A program made the position numbers and the translations under genes. 64,000 bases of DNA from positions 496,001-560,000 of the forward strand of contig JALJCO010001098.1 of assembly GCA_023101725.1 (NCBI GenBank). Reading direction: 5' to 3'. This DNA is from Atherinomorus stipes. Lineage: Eukaryota > Chordata > Actinopteri > Atheriniformes > Atherinidae. This document shows, one piece after another, positions 24,091 to 36,450 of this stretch (the stretch's first letter is position 1; every line of letters starts with the position of its first letter). Under the pieces are notes generated by a model. That model did not search any database and was not told where the DNA came from. It saw nothing but the letters and a program-made list of their open reading frames with translations.

Positions 24091-24554
24091 CCTCCACTGA
24101 AAAATTTAAGGACTTTGACAGAGAAATGAAGAAAAAGCAGGTTTTTCTCTCTGGAGCTCACAGACGACCAGAACGTGTTCGAAAATTCTTCTTACATCAC
24201 TAGAAATTGCCAAATATCTGCATTGCTTTTGCTAGTCCGAATCATTTGAATGAACTAACCGAGGTTACGTCAGGTTTCTTTATGAAGTCATAACAAAGGG
24301 GAACTGAGACGGGGATTTTAGGCAAAGACGTTGAGAAAAGTTGCTCTACAGTACGTTAAAAGTTGGTATATCACTTTACTTCTGTTGGTTTGGGTAAATT
24401 AAAGCTCATGTGGCCATAAAAGCCATAGAAGAGACAGAGTTGATGTTTTAGCCTCATTCAGCAGGATGTTCCAGGAACCTTTATGATGAGGACAACACGC
24501 ACCAAGTTCCTGCAAACAATCTAGGCCGCGTTAGTTTAAAGGCCGGATCTATTA
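24091..24554. other. Unassigned sequence
   Basis: No gene, repeat or structured element recognised between the purine tract and the hAT-like left end that follows. Confidence 0.35.
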
Positions 24555-24660
24555 CAGGGTTCCTACACGTTTAACAAGTTAAATTTAAGACTTTTTAAGA
24601 CCTTTTCAAGATCAATTTACTCAGTTATTTCAAACACAACTTAAAACAGATGCAAAAAAA
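24555..24660 (+). mobile_element. Left-end fragment of a hAT-like element
   Basis: Starts CAGGGTTCCTACACG and runs into AAGACTTTTTAAGACCTTTT, typical of an abundant fish hAT family beginning. No right end was seen. Confidence 0.45.
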
Positions 24661-24989
24661 AAGTGTCAGAAAAGGAGAAAGTCAAAATAAAGAAATAGAT
24701 TTTTTTTTTTTTTACATAATAAACCGTAAAATCAGTTTATTCCATTTTTGTTCACAATTCTTCCAACTGCAATCAACCACCTCTCACCTCCCTGGATTAA
24801 CACGACCCTTTTTCCCACCTACTGCTTTATTTAAGCCCGTCAATATCTACAGTCAGGAGGAAACATTTCTTTCTAGCATTTCTTTGTGAATTATCTACAT
24901 CTGTGCTTTGCTTTAAGTCCCCACTCCCTCTATTCCAGCGATCCACACTGTAAATTAATTTCATTTACACATATTTCTCTTTGCGTTGC

Positions 24990-25357
24990 GAACATCATGT
25001 TTTTAGCTGACCTCTTATGACCCCTGTTCTGGTCTTATAAAAAAATTTTGCATGTTTCTTGGAGGTAAACTGTTTTTTGCTTTGAACATGATAAAAGCCG
25101 TTTTCAGTTTGACCAGATCGTCTAACTGCAGCGTCTTTGCTTTGAAAAGCAGCATTCCTAGAAATGTTTTCTCCTAGAACCCACGTCACTATTCTGATTG
25201 CTCTCTTTTGTAGTACATATAATGATTGCAGGTTGCTTTTATGAGTATTACCCCAGACCTCCACACTGTAACTCAGATACGGTAATACCAGAGATGGATG
25301 CAGGAGGCACATGTGCATTACATGCGCGTTGCTGTTGGACATAAACCACTGATCCAT
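24990..25357 (-). mobile_element. Non-LTR (CR1/Rex1/L2 group) LINE fragment
   Basis: The minus strand encodes the C-terminal reverse-transcriptase region of a LINE: residues about 22-60 of the open frame read LVLPYLSYSVEVWGNTHKSN then LQSLYVLQKRAIRIV, a signature of the CR1/L2/Rex1 group. A frameshift follows, after which the next frame keeps the family's LVKLKTAFIMFKAKNSL-type pattern. Only about 120 codons survive, without the catalytic YADD box. The element is 5'-truncated and inactive. Clade choice within the group is uncertain. Confidence 0.75.
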
Positions 25358-26623
25358 ACGGCTAATCCTGCAGTTCTACCAATGGTCTCCAGAGCTTCTG
25401 CTCCATGAAAAGCAAAGATTTAAGTTGCTGTGATATTATGTTGCTGCACGCTGCAGCTCTAATCAAAATATTCAGATCATTCTACTGGACATCATGAAGG
25501 TTATATAAATGCTAAATGGAACACAGATGGTGCTTTTGTGGTCTGACCTTTCTACTGTAAAAGTCACATTTGCCCTCTCATATCACAATGTTTATAGCCT
25601 AAAAATTCAGTCCACACCTACATTCATAAATATCCTACAATCCTGAAGACTTAACTGATGTGAAATGATGATAAAAAAGATTTAATAATTTTAAGCTGTC
25701 TGAACATTCGTTTACGTCATTTATGAAGGAGGAATGCTGCAGGTGAAGATTCAAGCTTTCTTCCCTCTGTCCTCCATAAATATATGGGGATAACCGCACT
25801 GTTGGTGGGAGAATAGAAATGAAAAGAAATGGGGCTCTACTGTTTCACCGCTTTTAAAACTTAACACTTAAAAGTTGCATCAGTAATGATGATGATATCG
25901 AAAAGAACTATGATCTAAAAAACCAAGTCTTATGATCAGCTGACAAGGAGACAGAGGGATCATTAAAGAGGTCTGACAGTCAGCTATTAACCTCTTGTAG
26001 AAGCCAAAGCGTCCCACCTGAGACCCCCTGGAAAGGGTTAAAAATTAACACCTGGGCTACAGTGTGAGTTGGTCAATTCCCTCACGATTACTTAACCTGA
26101 AGCAGAGATACAAATCTGAACCTCCACTAATCCCAAATAAAACCCTCAGCAGCTTACAGGGAGGAAATGTCGACAGATTCGGGGTCTTGAATATCAACCT
26201 CTGGTTTCAAGAGAAGACAAGAAAAAAACTGCAATGGCTTTTCCACTGGGGCCTCCTGAAATATAGGAGCAAAAATTGGTTGTCCCAACGATGACACACA
26301 ACACTGGACAGCAAAACAAAGCGTCAGTCCCAAAGCTAATTCTTATTCTACACACCTCATCAGACCATTAGTGAGCTGATCTTGTGCAGCCTGAAACCAG
26401 AATGACAGCTCGACGAGGAAGCAAACCGGCCGTGTCCAGACTGATGCAACAAACTCACACAAAGAGTGTTTTATGCAGAGAAACTCATGGAACAGACTCC
26501 ATAGGAGACAGCAGGATGGAGGATGGCTGACGCATTTAAGCTAAGCCTCCGTAAAACTGGTATCGCTCATTAACAGAGCAGCAAAGTGTGACAATGTCAT
26601 TTTAAAACAATACTTGGAGATGC
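25358..26623. other. Unassigned sequence
   Basis: No gene seen. The plus-strand frame at 26064-26294 (76 codons) has no recognisable domain or splice context. Confidence 0.35.
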
Positions 26624-26631
26624 AGCTTTAA

Positions 26632-27696
26632 GAAGAGAAGCACCGATCCGATAATCGGATCAGATATCGGCTCCAATATTGACTATCTAGCTGGATCAGA
26701 TATGGGATGAATGAGGCCGATCCAGCGTTCCGAATAGGGGCGTAACGATTCGGTTTAACAACGACTGATTCAGGCCACAATTTATGGATTCCAATTCGAT
26801 TCATGGACGATATCGGTTCATTTAGGGCGCATTCAGGTAGCAAAGTCCGGTAGTCTTTGTCCGTTTGGGGACTCGGCTGGGGGCGGGGGGAGGTCTTCCG
26901 GACCAAGATTTCGTTGCACCTAAACGAGCCAAAATTATCTGAATAATATTCCCAATCTCAGAGGTGGCGCTGCATTCGGATTCACCGTAGGCGAGGACAA
27001 GACGTAAAACGAACAATGAGGTTCTCACAATTTCCATTTCCTCCACATTTCCTCCGTACTTATGAGGAGCTGGATATGTTTTCATCAGACCAAATATCGA
27101 TTAAAGCTTTTACTTCCTTGTAACTCCACGTCTGACCATGACCCATATTCATAAGTACTGCAGTCCCACACGTGCGTTTGTTGCCGCAGCGTTTACCCAC
27201 AATGCCAATGTAATTTGTATCATTGTTAAATTGAATTGTTACACCCCCAATTCCGATCCAGTCATTTCTTTTTTTATTAATATCATACACAGCAATACAG
27301 ACAGTGTTCTAGTCCCTTCAATTTTGTTTGCTACGCCAGTTATTACATTTTAAAATATCTGTTTGCAGTGTACTTTTTATGGAAGTGTTATTTCTTTTTG
27401 ATGCTAATGCATACTTTGTTATTTGTTGATAAATAATAGTTAGTACATTTATATCTGTGTTCATTTGTTACACAGATACAAATTTACTTAATTGTATTTA
27501 TTAACAAATAAAGTGTAATTTTTATCACAATATTTAAAAAAAAAAAACGACTGGATGAGAATGCTTGGTTCGGGCACATTCATCCAATGTCCGATCCAGC
27601 TAATTTATCAGTGTCAGAGCTGATATCCGATCCAGGTATCGGATGCATCTCTAATCAGTATCGGATTGAGTCGGAAAAACTGGACGGTGCATCTCT
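26632..27696 (+). mobile_element. hAT-like MITE, family Y, with nested insertion
   Basis: Left end AAGAGAAGCACCGATCCGA and right end TGGACGGTGCATCTCT are inverted. Flanks are AGCTTTAA (26624-26631) and AACTTTAA (27697-27704), an 8-bp duplication with one change. Internal words (GATATCGGCTCC, GAGGCCGATCCAGC) match the 312-bp copy at 54987-55298 in reverse. The extra length comes partly from the nested element 26735-27249. Confidence 0.75.
26735..27249 (+). mobile_element. hAT-like element nested in family Y
   Basis: Ends are inverted: TAGGGGCGTAACGATTCGGT on the left pairs with AATTGAATTGTTACACCCCCA on the right over about 28 bp. Flanks GTTCCGAA (26727-26734) and ATTCCGAT (27250-27257) match at 6 of 8 positions. 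The related copy at 54987-55298 has no insertion at the corresponding place, which supports the nesting. The frame 26822-27085 inside it has no transposase motif. Confidence 0.8.
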
Positions 27697-27704
27697 AACT
27701 TTAA

Positions 27705-29059
27705 AACGTGCTGTTGGAGATGAGAGTCAGGGATGAGCTACACGGCTACATCAATGGCAGAAGTGTGGAGGAAATGATCTGGAGCTGGATGGAGTTGAGT
27801 CAGGATGAAGAGCTGAGGAGAGAAGGAAGTGAAAAACAAATGAAGGGGGAGAGTCAAGCAGGAGGGAGCACTAAGAGGTGAAAGCAGAGGTGGAAAAACC
27901 AAAAAGGAAGCCGGGAGACAGAAGCAGAGATGGATGAAGAGGCAGAAAGACGAGTGAAGTGGTGACAAAAGGAGGAGGGAGGGGAGGGGAGGGCATGAGG
28001 AGAAAAAAAAAGGAGGAGGAAGATGGGGGGTGCTCCTCAGAGATAGGCCATTAATAATCCATAGAGTCTTAAGTACTCCTATTGAGGGAGAAAATCGCTC
28101 CTGTGAGCCTGAAAGCAGCCACCACACTCATCCTCACTGTCATCCCCTCCCCAGCCCCCTCCTCACTGTTTGGGCTTTTTGTTGGCTGTGTTTTGCAGTA
28201 AAAACTGTTATTGAGTTGTACTGTTTCTTCACATGTGACAGTAAATCTCTCACTTAGGGGCCTCAGACACTGAACAGCAGCAGCAATCCTGCAGTTGCTG
28301 CGTGAACGCTGAATAAAATCAGGCCATCATATCGGTTCAGTCACGTCAGGCTGATGCAAACCCAAAGATTTGTGGACAAAAGAAGAAAAAAAAATACAAA
28401 ACAAGGAAATATGCGTCATCAACTTGTACTTGTATGTTTTGTGCAGCACAAAAGAAGCTTTGTCCCCCACCACACCCTTCCTCCTCCTACTCAGCCTCCA
28501 TATTCTTTTCTTTTCTGTGTAAAAGTTGCACAAAGCTGGTGTATTTTTGTATTTTGTGTCATTTCATTCTCAACTGCCTAATTTTACTGAGATGATGTTT
28601 TCTATCATATAGAGCTGAACAGTTAAAGCTATTTTTTTTCTCATCATCCTTTATACATCAGTGCATACATGAACACAGGATTGGTAAGAAGCCTCCCCAC
28701 AGCTTTATTCATCCCATTTGGGCACGGGCTGGTTTTTGGTTTCAGGGTGAACCACAACTTTAAAAAGCCACCAACTTAAAACCACTAAATGTCATGCTGT
28801 TTCTGCTGTATCGTGTGCAGTGTAGGGTTTGCATGCATGATGCATGCATCCATATGTGTTTGTATGAATCAACACAGAAATAAAAGAATCAATAATGTAT
28901 CATTTGATGATTAGTCTTTGCTGCACCAGCCGCAGTGTTAAACATATATGACATATTTTAACATATATTTGAAAAAAACATTCAGAATTGTTCCAAATTA
29001 TCTTTTAGTTTAAAAATTTAATTGTGTGTTCAACTGACAGGGGGAAGAAGAATGAAAAA
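27705..29059. other. Unassigned sequence with a purine tract
   Basis: Purine-rich at about 27815-28030. The 129-codon minus frame at 27738-28127 is the pyrimidine translation of that tract. The short block 28035-28110 is unique sequence with an ATTAATAATCC word. No gene seen. Confidence 0.35.
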
Positions 29060-29165
29060 AAAAAAACAGACTGTAAAAAAATGGATGTAGCATCTGGTTA
29101 TACCTGGATAGGGGAAAGTGAAGCCAGTTGGGCGTTTCCCACATTCGCCATCTTACCATTGTCAT
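29060..29165 (-). mobile_element. Dispersed repeat D fragment, reverse copy
   Basis: Reverse complement of the 11709-11772 region: shared words AAGCCAGTTGGGCGTTTCCC and CATCTTACC / GGTAAGATGG type. The left part, ACTGTAAAAAAATGGATG, is the common ACAGTC end form. Confidence 0.5.
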
Positions 29166-30694
29166 TTCCGGACAATACTGAAATGAGCAAAGGAAAGACG
29201 ATGGCGGTGAAAGCAGAAAGACGAGAATAAACTAAAGAAAAACAGAAGAATGAAAACTCATGAAAATAAATAAGAAAAGTGTGCAAAAGTATAGAAAAAT
29301 ATTATAAGTAAAAGAAGAAAAAAAGATGGAAAGAGGAAGCAAGGAGAAGAGAAGAAAATGTGGAATAAAAATGAATTAAATAGGAGAAGAAGACAAAAAT
29401 AAGTGTTCTAACTAAAACCTCTAACCATTGACCAAGTATTTGTTTTGGTTTTAAGATTTCCAATGTGTATATAAGATTTCTACTATCTTTGTTTTGCTCC
29501 ATCTCTTTCAGCTGCTTTATGATTTAAAATTACATCCTGAAAACATTTCGGTGACGTATGCAGAGACTGACATGTTTTACATTCCTGGCATGTTTGAAAT
29601 GAAGACAGAGAAAAGTTGTTTTCATGAACATAAAAGTCAACAAAGAAATGAGCCCCACCTAAAGGCAATGAAAGGAACCTATAAAGGACGCGCCGGGGTG
29701 GAAATTCCACTGAACACAACATCAGCGCACTTTGTTTCAGTTCGAGATGCTGTAATTCACACAATGTTGAAGAGATAACGTCGTGTCTCCGACTGCCGGT
29801 GATGAATCAGTGAAAGCACCGACAGCTGCAGAGCCAACCATCAGGCCCCGGCACAGACTGAGGAGGAACCGAAAGACAAATCGAAGTAAAGATGGAAAAA
29901 TTGATGGGGATGACGGGACCAAAGATGAGAGGCAGAGTTAGACAGGAAAAGAGGAGAAAGAGGAAGCAGGAGACGGAAAGCAGGCCGACAGGTGGACTAC
30001 ACGATGAAACACAAAGGGTGGAAAATTAATGAAGGACACGAAACTGAGGGACAAAATGAAGAGAAAGAAGGAAGTGAAAGATAAAGTCATGAAAATGACT
30101 GAACCGATGAAACAGAAAAAACAAAATGAGAGCAACGAAGAGAGAGAGAAAAAGGAGGCGACAAACCAGGTCAAAAAGCAGAGAGAGTCTCAAAGAGGGC
30201 GAGAAATAGATGGAGACGGAGGAAAGGAGAAAGTGAATGTGACAGGTGAAAGGGAAAAGAAAAGGAAAACAGCACACAGAATGAAGAAGAAGAGCGTAGG
30301 GGGTGAAGCCGGCCGGGCGCCGCCTGAGGCAGAGCCATTGTCTGTAAATACATGTGTGAGTGTGTGTTCCACGTTTCCACCCAGCAGAGGGGATCTGCAG
30401 AGCCAGAAAGCCGATTGGTGGGTGGAGTTCCAGACTCACATCCATCCATTTGGTTTTCTTCTCCTCCTTCATCGTCATTCTGACATTTGGAAAAGTATAA
30501 TCCCGAGTCAGGTAAGCTGACTACAAAGCAGGCTGAAGAAGACGTCAATTAACCTTCACAGCAACAATTCAGTGTAACTAAGCGTCTTTACCTGCCTGGG
30601 TGAAGTCCAGTGACAATTACTGGCATCATCTGGAAACATTTCTCACTTCATCTGTTTTTTTCATGATAATTTAGGGAAAATAGGAAGTTTAGAC
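29166..30694. other. Unassigned sequence, strongly purine-rich
   Basis: Purine-rich on the plus strand at 29200-29395 and 29860-30310. The 163-codon Lys/Glu-rich frame (30029-30520) and the opposite Phe/Ser/Leu-rich frames are explained by composition. There is no domain and no splice structure that I can support. Confidence 0.4.
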
Positions 30695-30868
30695 CTTAGT
30701 TATGCACCATATGGAAAATTTCAACCAATAACCGATTATTTTCATGCTTCTCATGGCCGATACCGATATCAAAGGTGAAAACGATGTAATATTCATTCCT
30801 TGTAAGTTAGAAAAATACTTCTGCTGCATCTGTTAGAGATCCAGTAGTTGCCGAAGATGTCATAATTT
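30695..30868 (-). mobile_element. Family B hAT-like MITE fragment
   Basis: Starts TTATGCACCATATGGAAAAT, then AACCAATAACCGATTATTTT and CCGATACCGATATCAAAG, in the same orientation as 8831-9060. It ends at CGAAGATGTCATAAT, where a second hAT-like end begins. Confidence 0.55.
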
Positions 30869-30990
30869 GGGGTGTGCAATCTTCAACACTTCACGATTCG
30901 ATTTCGATTCAGGGTGCTACGATTTGATTTCGAAACGTTTGCAGCATATTCACAATTTGAGGCATCGTTTTTCCCATTTCATGTTTTTGT
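30869..30990 (+). mobile_element. Left-end fragment of another hAT-like element
   Basis: Begins GGGGTGTGCAATCTTCAAC and has CACGATTCGATTTCGATTCA, a typical hAT-type left end. No right end or duplication was found before 31758. Confidence 0.4.
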
Positions 30991-31757
30991 TTAACTCAGT
31001 GGCCACCTGACAATTTTAAAACCATTCAGTTTCCTTTTTTATATATATATAAAAGAATAAAAAGTACAGGATAGTATTAAAAAATATTGGTAGATTTTAC
31101 AGAAAAAGAAAACTTGCCTTTAAGGCTAATGAGTACTTCTTTAACCAAGATCTGATACATTCCTATTTAACTGGAAGTTCCATCCAGACACATCTGGTCC
31201 GTCCACTAAAGTGTCCGGACAGGATGCGAAACATCTTCATTAAACTCCAAATATCCGCCCATAAACGTCCCAAACACAGTAAAACAAACGGCAAAACTGA
31301 AATACAGTCAGGGGGAGAGGTTGTAACAATTAAAGTCACCGCCTAGAGTGGAGGCACAAAGGCACGGACTGTCCGATTTCACTTCCACAAGTGTAGTGTT
31401 TGTTTTCAGGGGAAATCTCCGGATTCTACCTTTAAGATAATGTCTGAACTTTGTCATCGGTGGGCGAACGCCAAACAAGGAAACAGCTAATTTGTTTAAT
31501 AAAGCTGAAAACTGCAAGCCGATGCAACACGGGCAGCAGTTCAAGCATCAGACAGAAAAGAATCATGTGATCATTTGTGACTGAAACTACTATGAAAAAC
31601 ATTCCAAACCAAGCAGAGATTGTTATAGTAGTTTCATATCTTAGAAGAAAAACTAAAAACAATAAAAACACGATGCCTCTTGCAGTCATTGCTAGCATAT
31701 TTTTGAAGTTGACAGCATGACTAAACTACAGTCATGGTCATTTACACCCAAAGTACA
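30991..31757. other. Unassigned sequence
   Basis: Contains a short TA run near 31040. The overlapping minus frames 31308-31544 and 31432-31698 have no recognisable domain. Confidence 0.35.
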
Positions 31758-32186
31758 TTAACAGGATAACTTTCTTATTTTTTCAACCTGGACCTTATTT
31801 CTACGAGTATATACGTGCATTTACTCACCTGTAACATTTCTGTATCACTTTGAGTCCTTCAGACGATATTATGTTGAGTCACCCTTTGATGCGCGCTTCT
31901 GTAGTACAGCTGAGAGGAGCAGCTCGTTACCCAGACAACAAAAACACAAATTGCGAAACTCTGAACTCACAGGACAATAGTACTCGTTTGTTCCTTTATT
32001 CTACTTAAAGCATTGATGAAATCAAGGAGTTTTACTGCAGATAATGTCTCCGTTATTTTACTGGATGTACACCAAAGGGCGACTCAACGTAATATCTTCC
32101 CAAGGAGTAGTGATGCAGAAATTTTACCTGTGAGTAAATGCACCAGAAATAAGGTCCAGGTTAAAAAAAAGAAAGTTATCCTTTAA
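31758..32186. mobile_element. TTAA-flanked foldback MITE
   Basis: TTAA at 31758-31761 and 32183-32186 flanks inverted ends AGGATAACTTTC and GAAAGTTATCCT. Inside, the arms pair over about 120 bp (CAACCTGGACCTTATTTCT with AGAAATAAGGTCCAGGTT; GATATTATGTTGAGTC with GACTCAACGTAATATC). No coding capacity. This is the cleanest TTAA duplication in the window. Confidence 0.85.
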
Positions 32187-34892
32187 AGTTATCCAAAGCC
32201 ATGTGAATGATCAGTGATTCTTTTTTGCATTTCTCCTGTTTCTTGCAGGCTGATATGGACGTGGCGATTGTTTTCCCCTGCTCTGCTGGACGAGATCCAC
32301 GAACTGCAGATCTGATTAGAAATGAATCCAGAGTGCAGGAAGGGTTAAGAACTTCTAAACTGTTGTAAAGCAAAAAGACAGTTTCCCAACAAATCATAGG
32401 TGGCAGACTATTTTTGTACAGCCCAGTTATAGCGCCGACTCACATGTACAGAGTCAAGAGGGTATATTAAAAAAAAGAGATTGCAAAAAGTCATATTTCC
32501 GATCATAGCAGTGGGATGTCATCCAGAGATTCATCCAATTACCCTGTTAACCTCACTGTTGTCCTACACAAACATCTTCTCTGTGTAGTTTCCCCATTTG
32601 GAAATATTTCCACAAAAATCAACTCCTTAGGGCGGCTGCATCATGGTGCAGCTGATAAGACATAACAGACATCGGTGCTAAGGTGCAACAAATGATAGCA
32701 GCACTCATCAGAACCGGCAGTCTGACAAATGCAACCTCTCCGACAGAAACTCAAATCCCCTGTTGAGTGCTGCATGAGTGAAAGGGCATCATATGAACAC
32801 CTGACAATGTCCAGAGATTTAGGTCTGGACATTATCCAGAGCTCATGCTCCAAAACAGCTTAACTGACAGCTGGGTCAGCAGCAGGGGTCATTTAAGATA
32901 GCCCCAACTTAAGTTGTTTAAGCCCTTAAGGGCGAATACAAACTTGGTAACAATTTTTTGGAGCAGTTGCAGGTCAAGCTGAGCGCTTTTCAGGTCTCTG
33001 AATACCATTAAAATTTCAACACAAGCTTGTAAAAATGCTTCTCTGAAGGAATAAACAAACAAAGGATCCAGTCTTCTCAAAGCTCAAATCCTCAAACAGC
33101 CGTGTTTTAAAACGGATTCTCCCACTGTGCTGTTGTTTTCAGGGATTGCCCGTTTGCCAGAGACTCTGTTTATGCAGTGCTAATGTCAGCTTAAATATGG
33201 CCTCGTGGTGAAATATTCTAATATATAGCTTTACAAGGACTGCTTTCCAGGTAATTATGCAAGTCAAATCCCCCTGCTCATACCAGTAAGTCACTGCTGA
33301 CAGAATACATTAGTAACCTGACAACGATCCAGAAAAGCTAACCATGCTAACGTTTCCTTTGGTCCAGACTTTCAACCCCATGGATGTCTTTCCCAGATGC
33401 TTTTGTTTCTGCATCAGTAGCAGACTTTGCATCTCAAAAAAAAAGCATATTCAACGTTCATACGAATGCAACATTACAGACTTACATTATCCCCAGAGGC
33501 TAGAATGCATATGTTCCAAAACTGCAGGAACCACTGCCAGTTTTGCAAATCCCCCTCACCCTGCACTACTATTGGCCAAGCTGTGACTCAGTAGCTTTAA
33601 GTCAGGGGGAGACTGGAAGTTACCCAGCTGTGAAATGGCTGATGGTGTATTTAACCTCCTATCTTACTCATCTCAGACATCTGAATCCAAACGCTACAGC
33701 CCGATCTTTGTTGTATCTGGCTAACAGACAGCTTTAGCCAGCATGTCTGCTAATGTGCAAGGAAAGAATAACTGTTTACATTGAGCTTTCTGTAGAACAT
33801 CATCCTGACCGCAGGCTCGGGAAACCTTGTGGAATTGTTCAGACAAATGATGTCTGCAACTGGAATTTTTGTTTCCGATTACAGAGAGCAATGCAGGGAA
33901 CTAAAAGGATGTCTAATGTGCGGTTGGTTTGGAGCTCAGAGTAAAATGTGATGGAGAATAAGGAAACTTGGAGCCCCACTCAAAGCTGGAAAGCCAGGAG
34001 AAACACGGGCTTCTCAAATAAAACCGATAGAACTGCTAATGCCATTGTACCATGTAGTCAATACTCGTAATACAATTGCAGCTTGGACATTGTGGCCCAC
34101 ACAATGGCCCGAGGTCTCCAACAATCTCCTGTTTTTCTTCTCCGTCTCAATCACTTCCCCTGCTCTCCTTTCCCCCCCCCCTCAGGTTTCCAAAACAGAA
34201 AGACAATGCTGGCTTGTGCCGCCGCCAAGCTCACATCCAGCCGTGACAAACAGCTGGTCAAAATGCACAGAGAGGCATGCAGGCACATGTAAAAACAAAC
34301 TGCAATGAAAAGGAGGTCTGGAGTCAGGGGGGGGGATCTGGAGGCTTGCTGGAAAGCAGAGGGCTTCTAAGGGGAGGAGGCAGAGGTCTCTCTCTTCACC
34401 CAGCCATCGTATCACTCCACACTGTCATCTCTCCAACATGCACCAATGCGCTCTACGAGCGGCAGAAGTGTGCAGCTGCACGATAAACCGGCCAAGCAGG
34501 GACGAACAAGCTGCACACACTCACAGATACATATCTATTTTAACACGCCACTTTCACTCTGCAAGCCTCTGCTCTCCTCTCTCCTTCCATCCATCCCTCT
34601 TTCATTCCATCTGTCTTTCATTCTATCTGCACTGACTGAGCTGCTTCTGCTGTGCATGTCAGTTTTCTCCATGACACACCGATGCTAGACAGCGAGCGCT
34701 GAGAATGCACCGACTTCACTCACAAGCATACCGATCCGCCCCAGACATCATGATGAGGTAGAATGCAGGTCACAACCTGTTGTGCATGTTGTCTGTTTTC
34801 GCTCTACGTCTTACTTCCCTGCTTCAAAACAGTGTTTCACTCCCAACTCCAGAAGAAGAAATATAAACTATTTTACATATGTACAGAAGAAG
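32187..34892. other. Unassigned sequence, 2.7 kb
   Basis: A run of 9-10 C lies near 34172. No gene seen: short frames at 33344-33586, 34039-34308 and 34182-34415 overlap on both strands without domains. Confidence 0.35.
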
Positions 34893-35647
34893 ATTAGGGC
34901 CACTGAAGAAGAAAAAATAAAATTCTGAGAACAAAAGAAAAAAAAAATCAGAATTCTAACTTTTTTCCAGAACATAAAAAATCTTTTTAAAAAAGGATAT
35001 TTTCTTTTTCAGAGTCTAAAAAAAAAACGTCATAATTCTGAGATTAAAGTCATAATTCTGACTTTTTCCAGAAAAAAAAAGAAAAAAAAAAGAAAAAAAA
35101 AAGATCTTGTGATTTTTCTCTTATTTAATGTTTCAGAAAATAGTCATTTCTCTGAAAAAGAAAGGTCTGAATTCTTACTTTTTTTTCAGAAATAAAAAAA
35201 AAATCTCCCGATTTTATTTTTTAATATAATGGAATTTTTTTTTTTTTTTTTTTTAAGGAATAAAAATTTTTTTTAAAACTCCTGTTTTTGTTTTTGTTCT
35301 GAGGGAAAAGTTAAATTCTGACTTTTGTCCAGAACAATAAGAAAGAAAAAAAATCAGGAGATCTCCTTTTTCAATTTCTGAAAAAAACATCAGAATTCTG
35401 AGAAAAAAGTCTGATTTCTAACATTTTTCAGAAATTTAAAAAGAAAAGCTGATTATTTATTTATTTAATGGTCTGGGGAAAAGTTAGACTTCTTACTTTA
35501 ATCTCAGAATTTCCGACTTTTATCAGAAATTGTAAAAAATAAAATCCCCCTCATATTTTTTTTTTTTTTTTGGGGGGGGGGGGGGGGGAGGTCGGAATTC
35601 TGAATTATTTTTTAGGATTTTCTTTCTTTTTCTTCAGTGGCCCTAAT
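34893..35647. mobile_element. TIR element filled with AATTCTGA words
   Basis: Left end ATTAGGGCCACTGAAGAAG and right end CTTCAGTGGCCCTAAT are perfect inverted repeats of about 16 bp, extended by A/T-rich sequence. The interior is an irregular array of AATTCTGA/TCAGAATT words with TTTTTCCAGAA-type spacers, seen at about eight places (34922, 34951, 35033, 35053, 35168, 35314, 35392, 35596), plus long A, T and G runs. No frame. No target duplication was confirmed. Confidence 0.75.
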
Positions 35648-36442
35648 CCTTTTCCGTGCATATGCTCATAGGCTCATCCTCAAATTCTTATCAGCCCTGA
35701 AACCTCATACACACTCGAATCCACCTCATGACCCATTTCTGACCCGCCTTCACCCTTATTTGTTTTATACTCTTGCCTTTTTACATTAAATCTTCCACAC
35801 TGACTATAAAAAGCAGAGCCCCCTCTCTTTATCCTCACATAAATCCTCCATGAAAAGGACCAAATGTCAATGAGCTGCTACTTGAAATTGTACAAAGGGT
35901 CACCCACACTGAATCCCTGAACGGATGGTGACAAAGAAACGGAGCTCCATCACAGCCGGCGACTGACCCGAGTGATAAAGTGTGTGTTACATTGTACCCG
36001 CTCAGATAAAGAGCTGGGAAATGGCAGCAGAGCCGAGGTATGAGGTGTGCAGGGTCGGACAGCACATTTCACATAACAACACACGAGACCTTTCGCTCGA
36101 CTCGGCCAGCTGAGACACTTTTGCTGCTTTGATGTAGTGCACCACCACACACTCCTCGGTGGTCGGTGGGTTCATACATCATTCTTTAAACAGCGAGGAG
36201 CACCATTGTGGAGCAGCCCGAGGCGCCATGTCTGCAGCCAGGTAGCATTTTTCCAAGTGACAGCTGAAAAATGCGAGCTTTGCTAAGACTTTGCTTAAAG
36301 TCACTATTAAAAATGGACAAACTGCCACAAAGCCTGGAATGACAGAAACATCCTGCATCTCCTAAATAATGTTTTCTTGCTGCTGTGTTTGGATGAGACG
36401 GTCAAATCCCAGATTCCACCTTGTCTTTTTAAAACACATCAT
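35648..36442. other. Unassigned sequence
   Basis: No gene seen. The opposed minus frames 35835-36065 and 35950-36150 lack domains. Confidence 0.35.
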
Positions 36443-36450
36443 GTATTCCT

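Noticed and set aside
27738..28127. 129-codon Pro/Ser/Leu-rich minus frame
   Set aside because: Complement of a purine-rich tract, no recognisable domain.
30029..30520. 163-codon Lys/Glu-rich open frame and opposed 150-codon frame
   Set aside because: Explained by the purine-rich tract; no domain, and similar frames open on the other strand.
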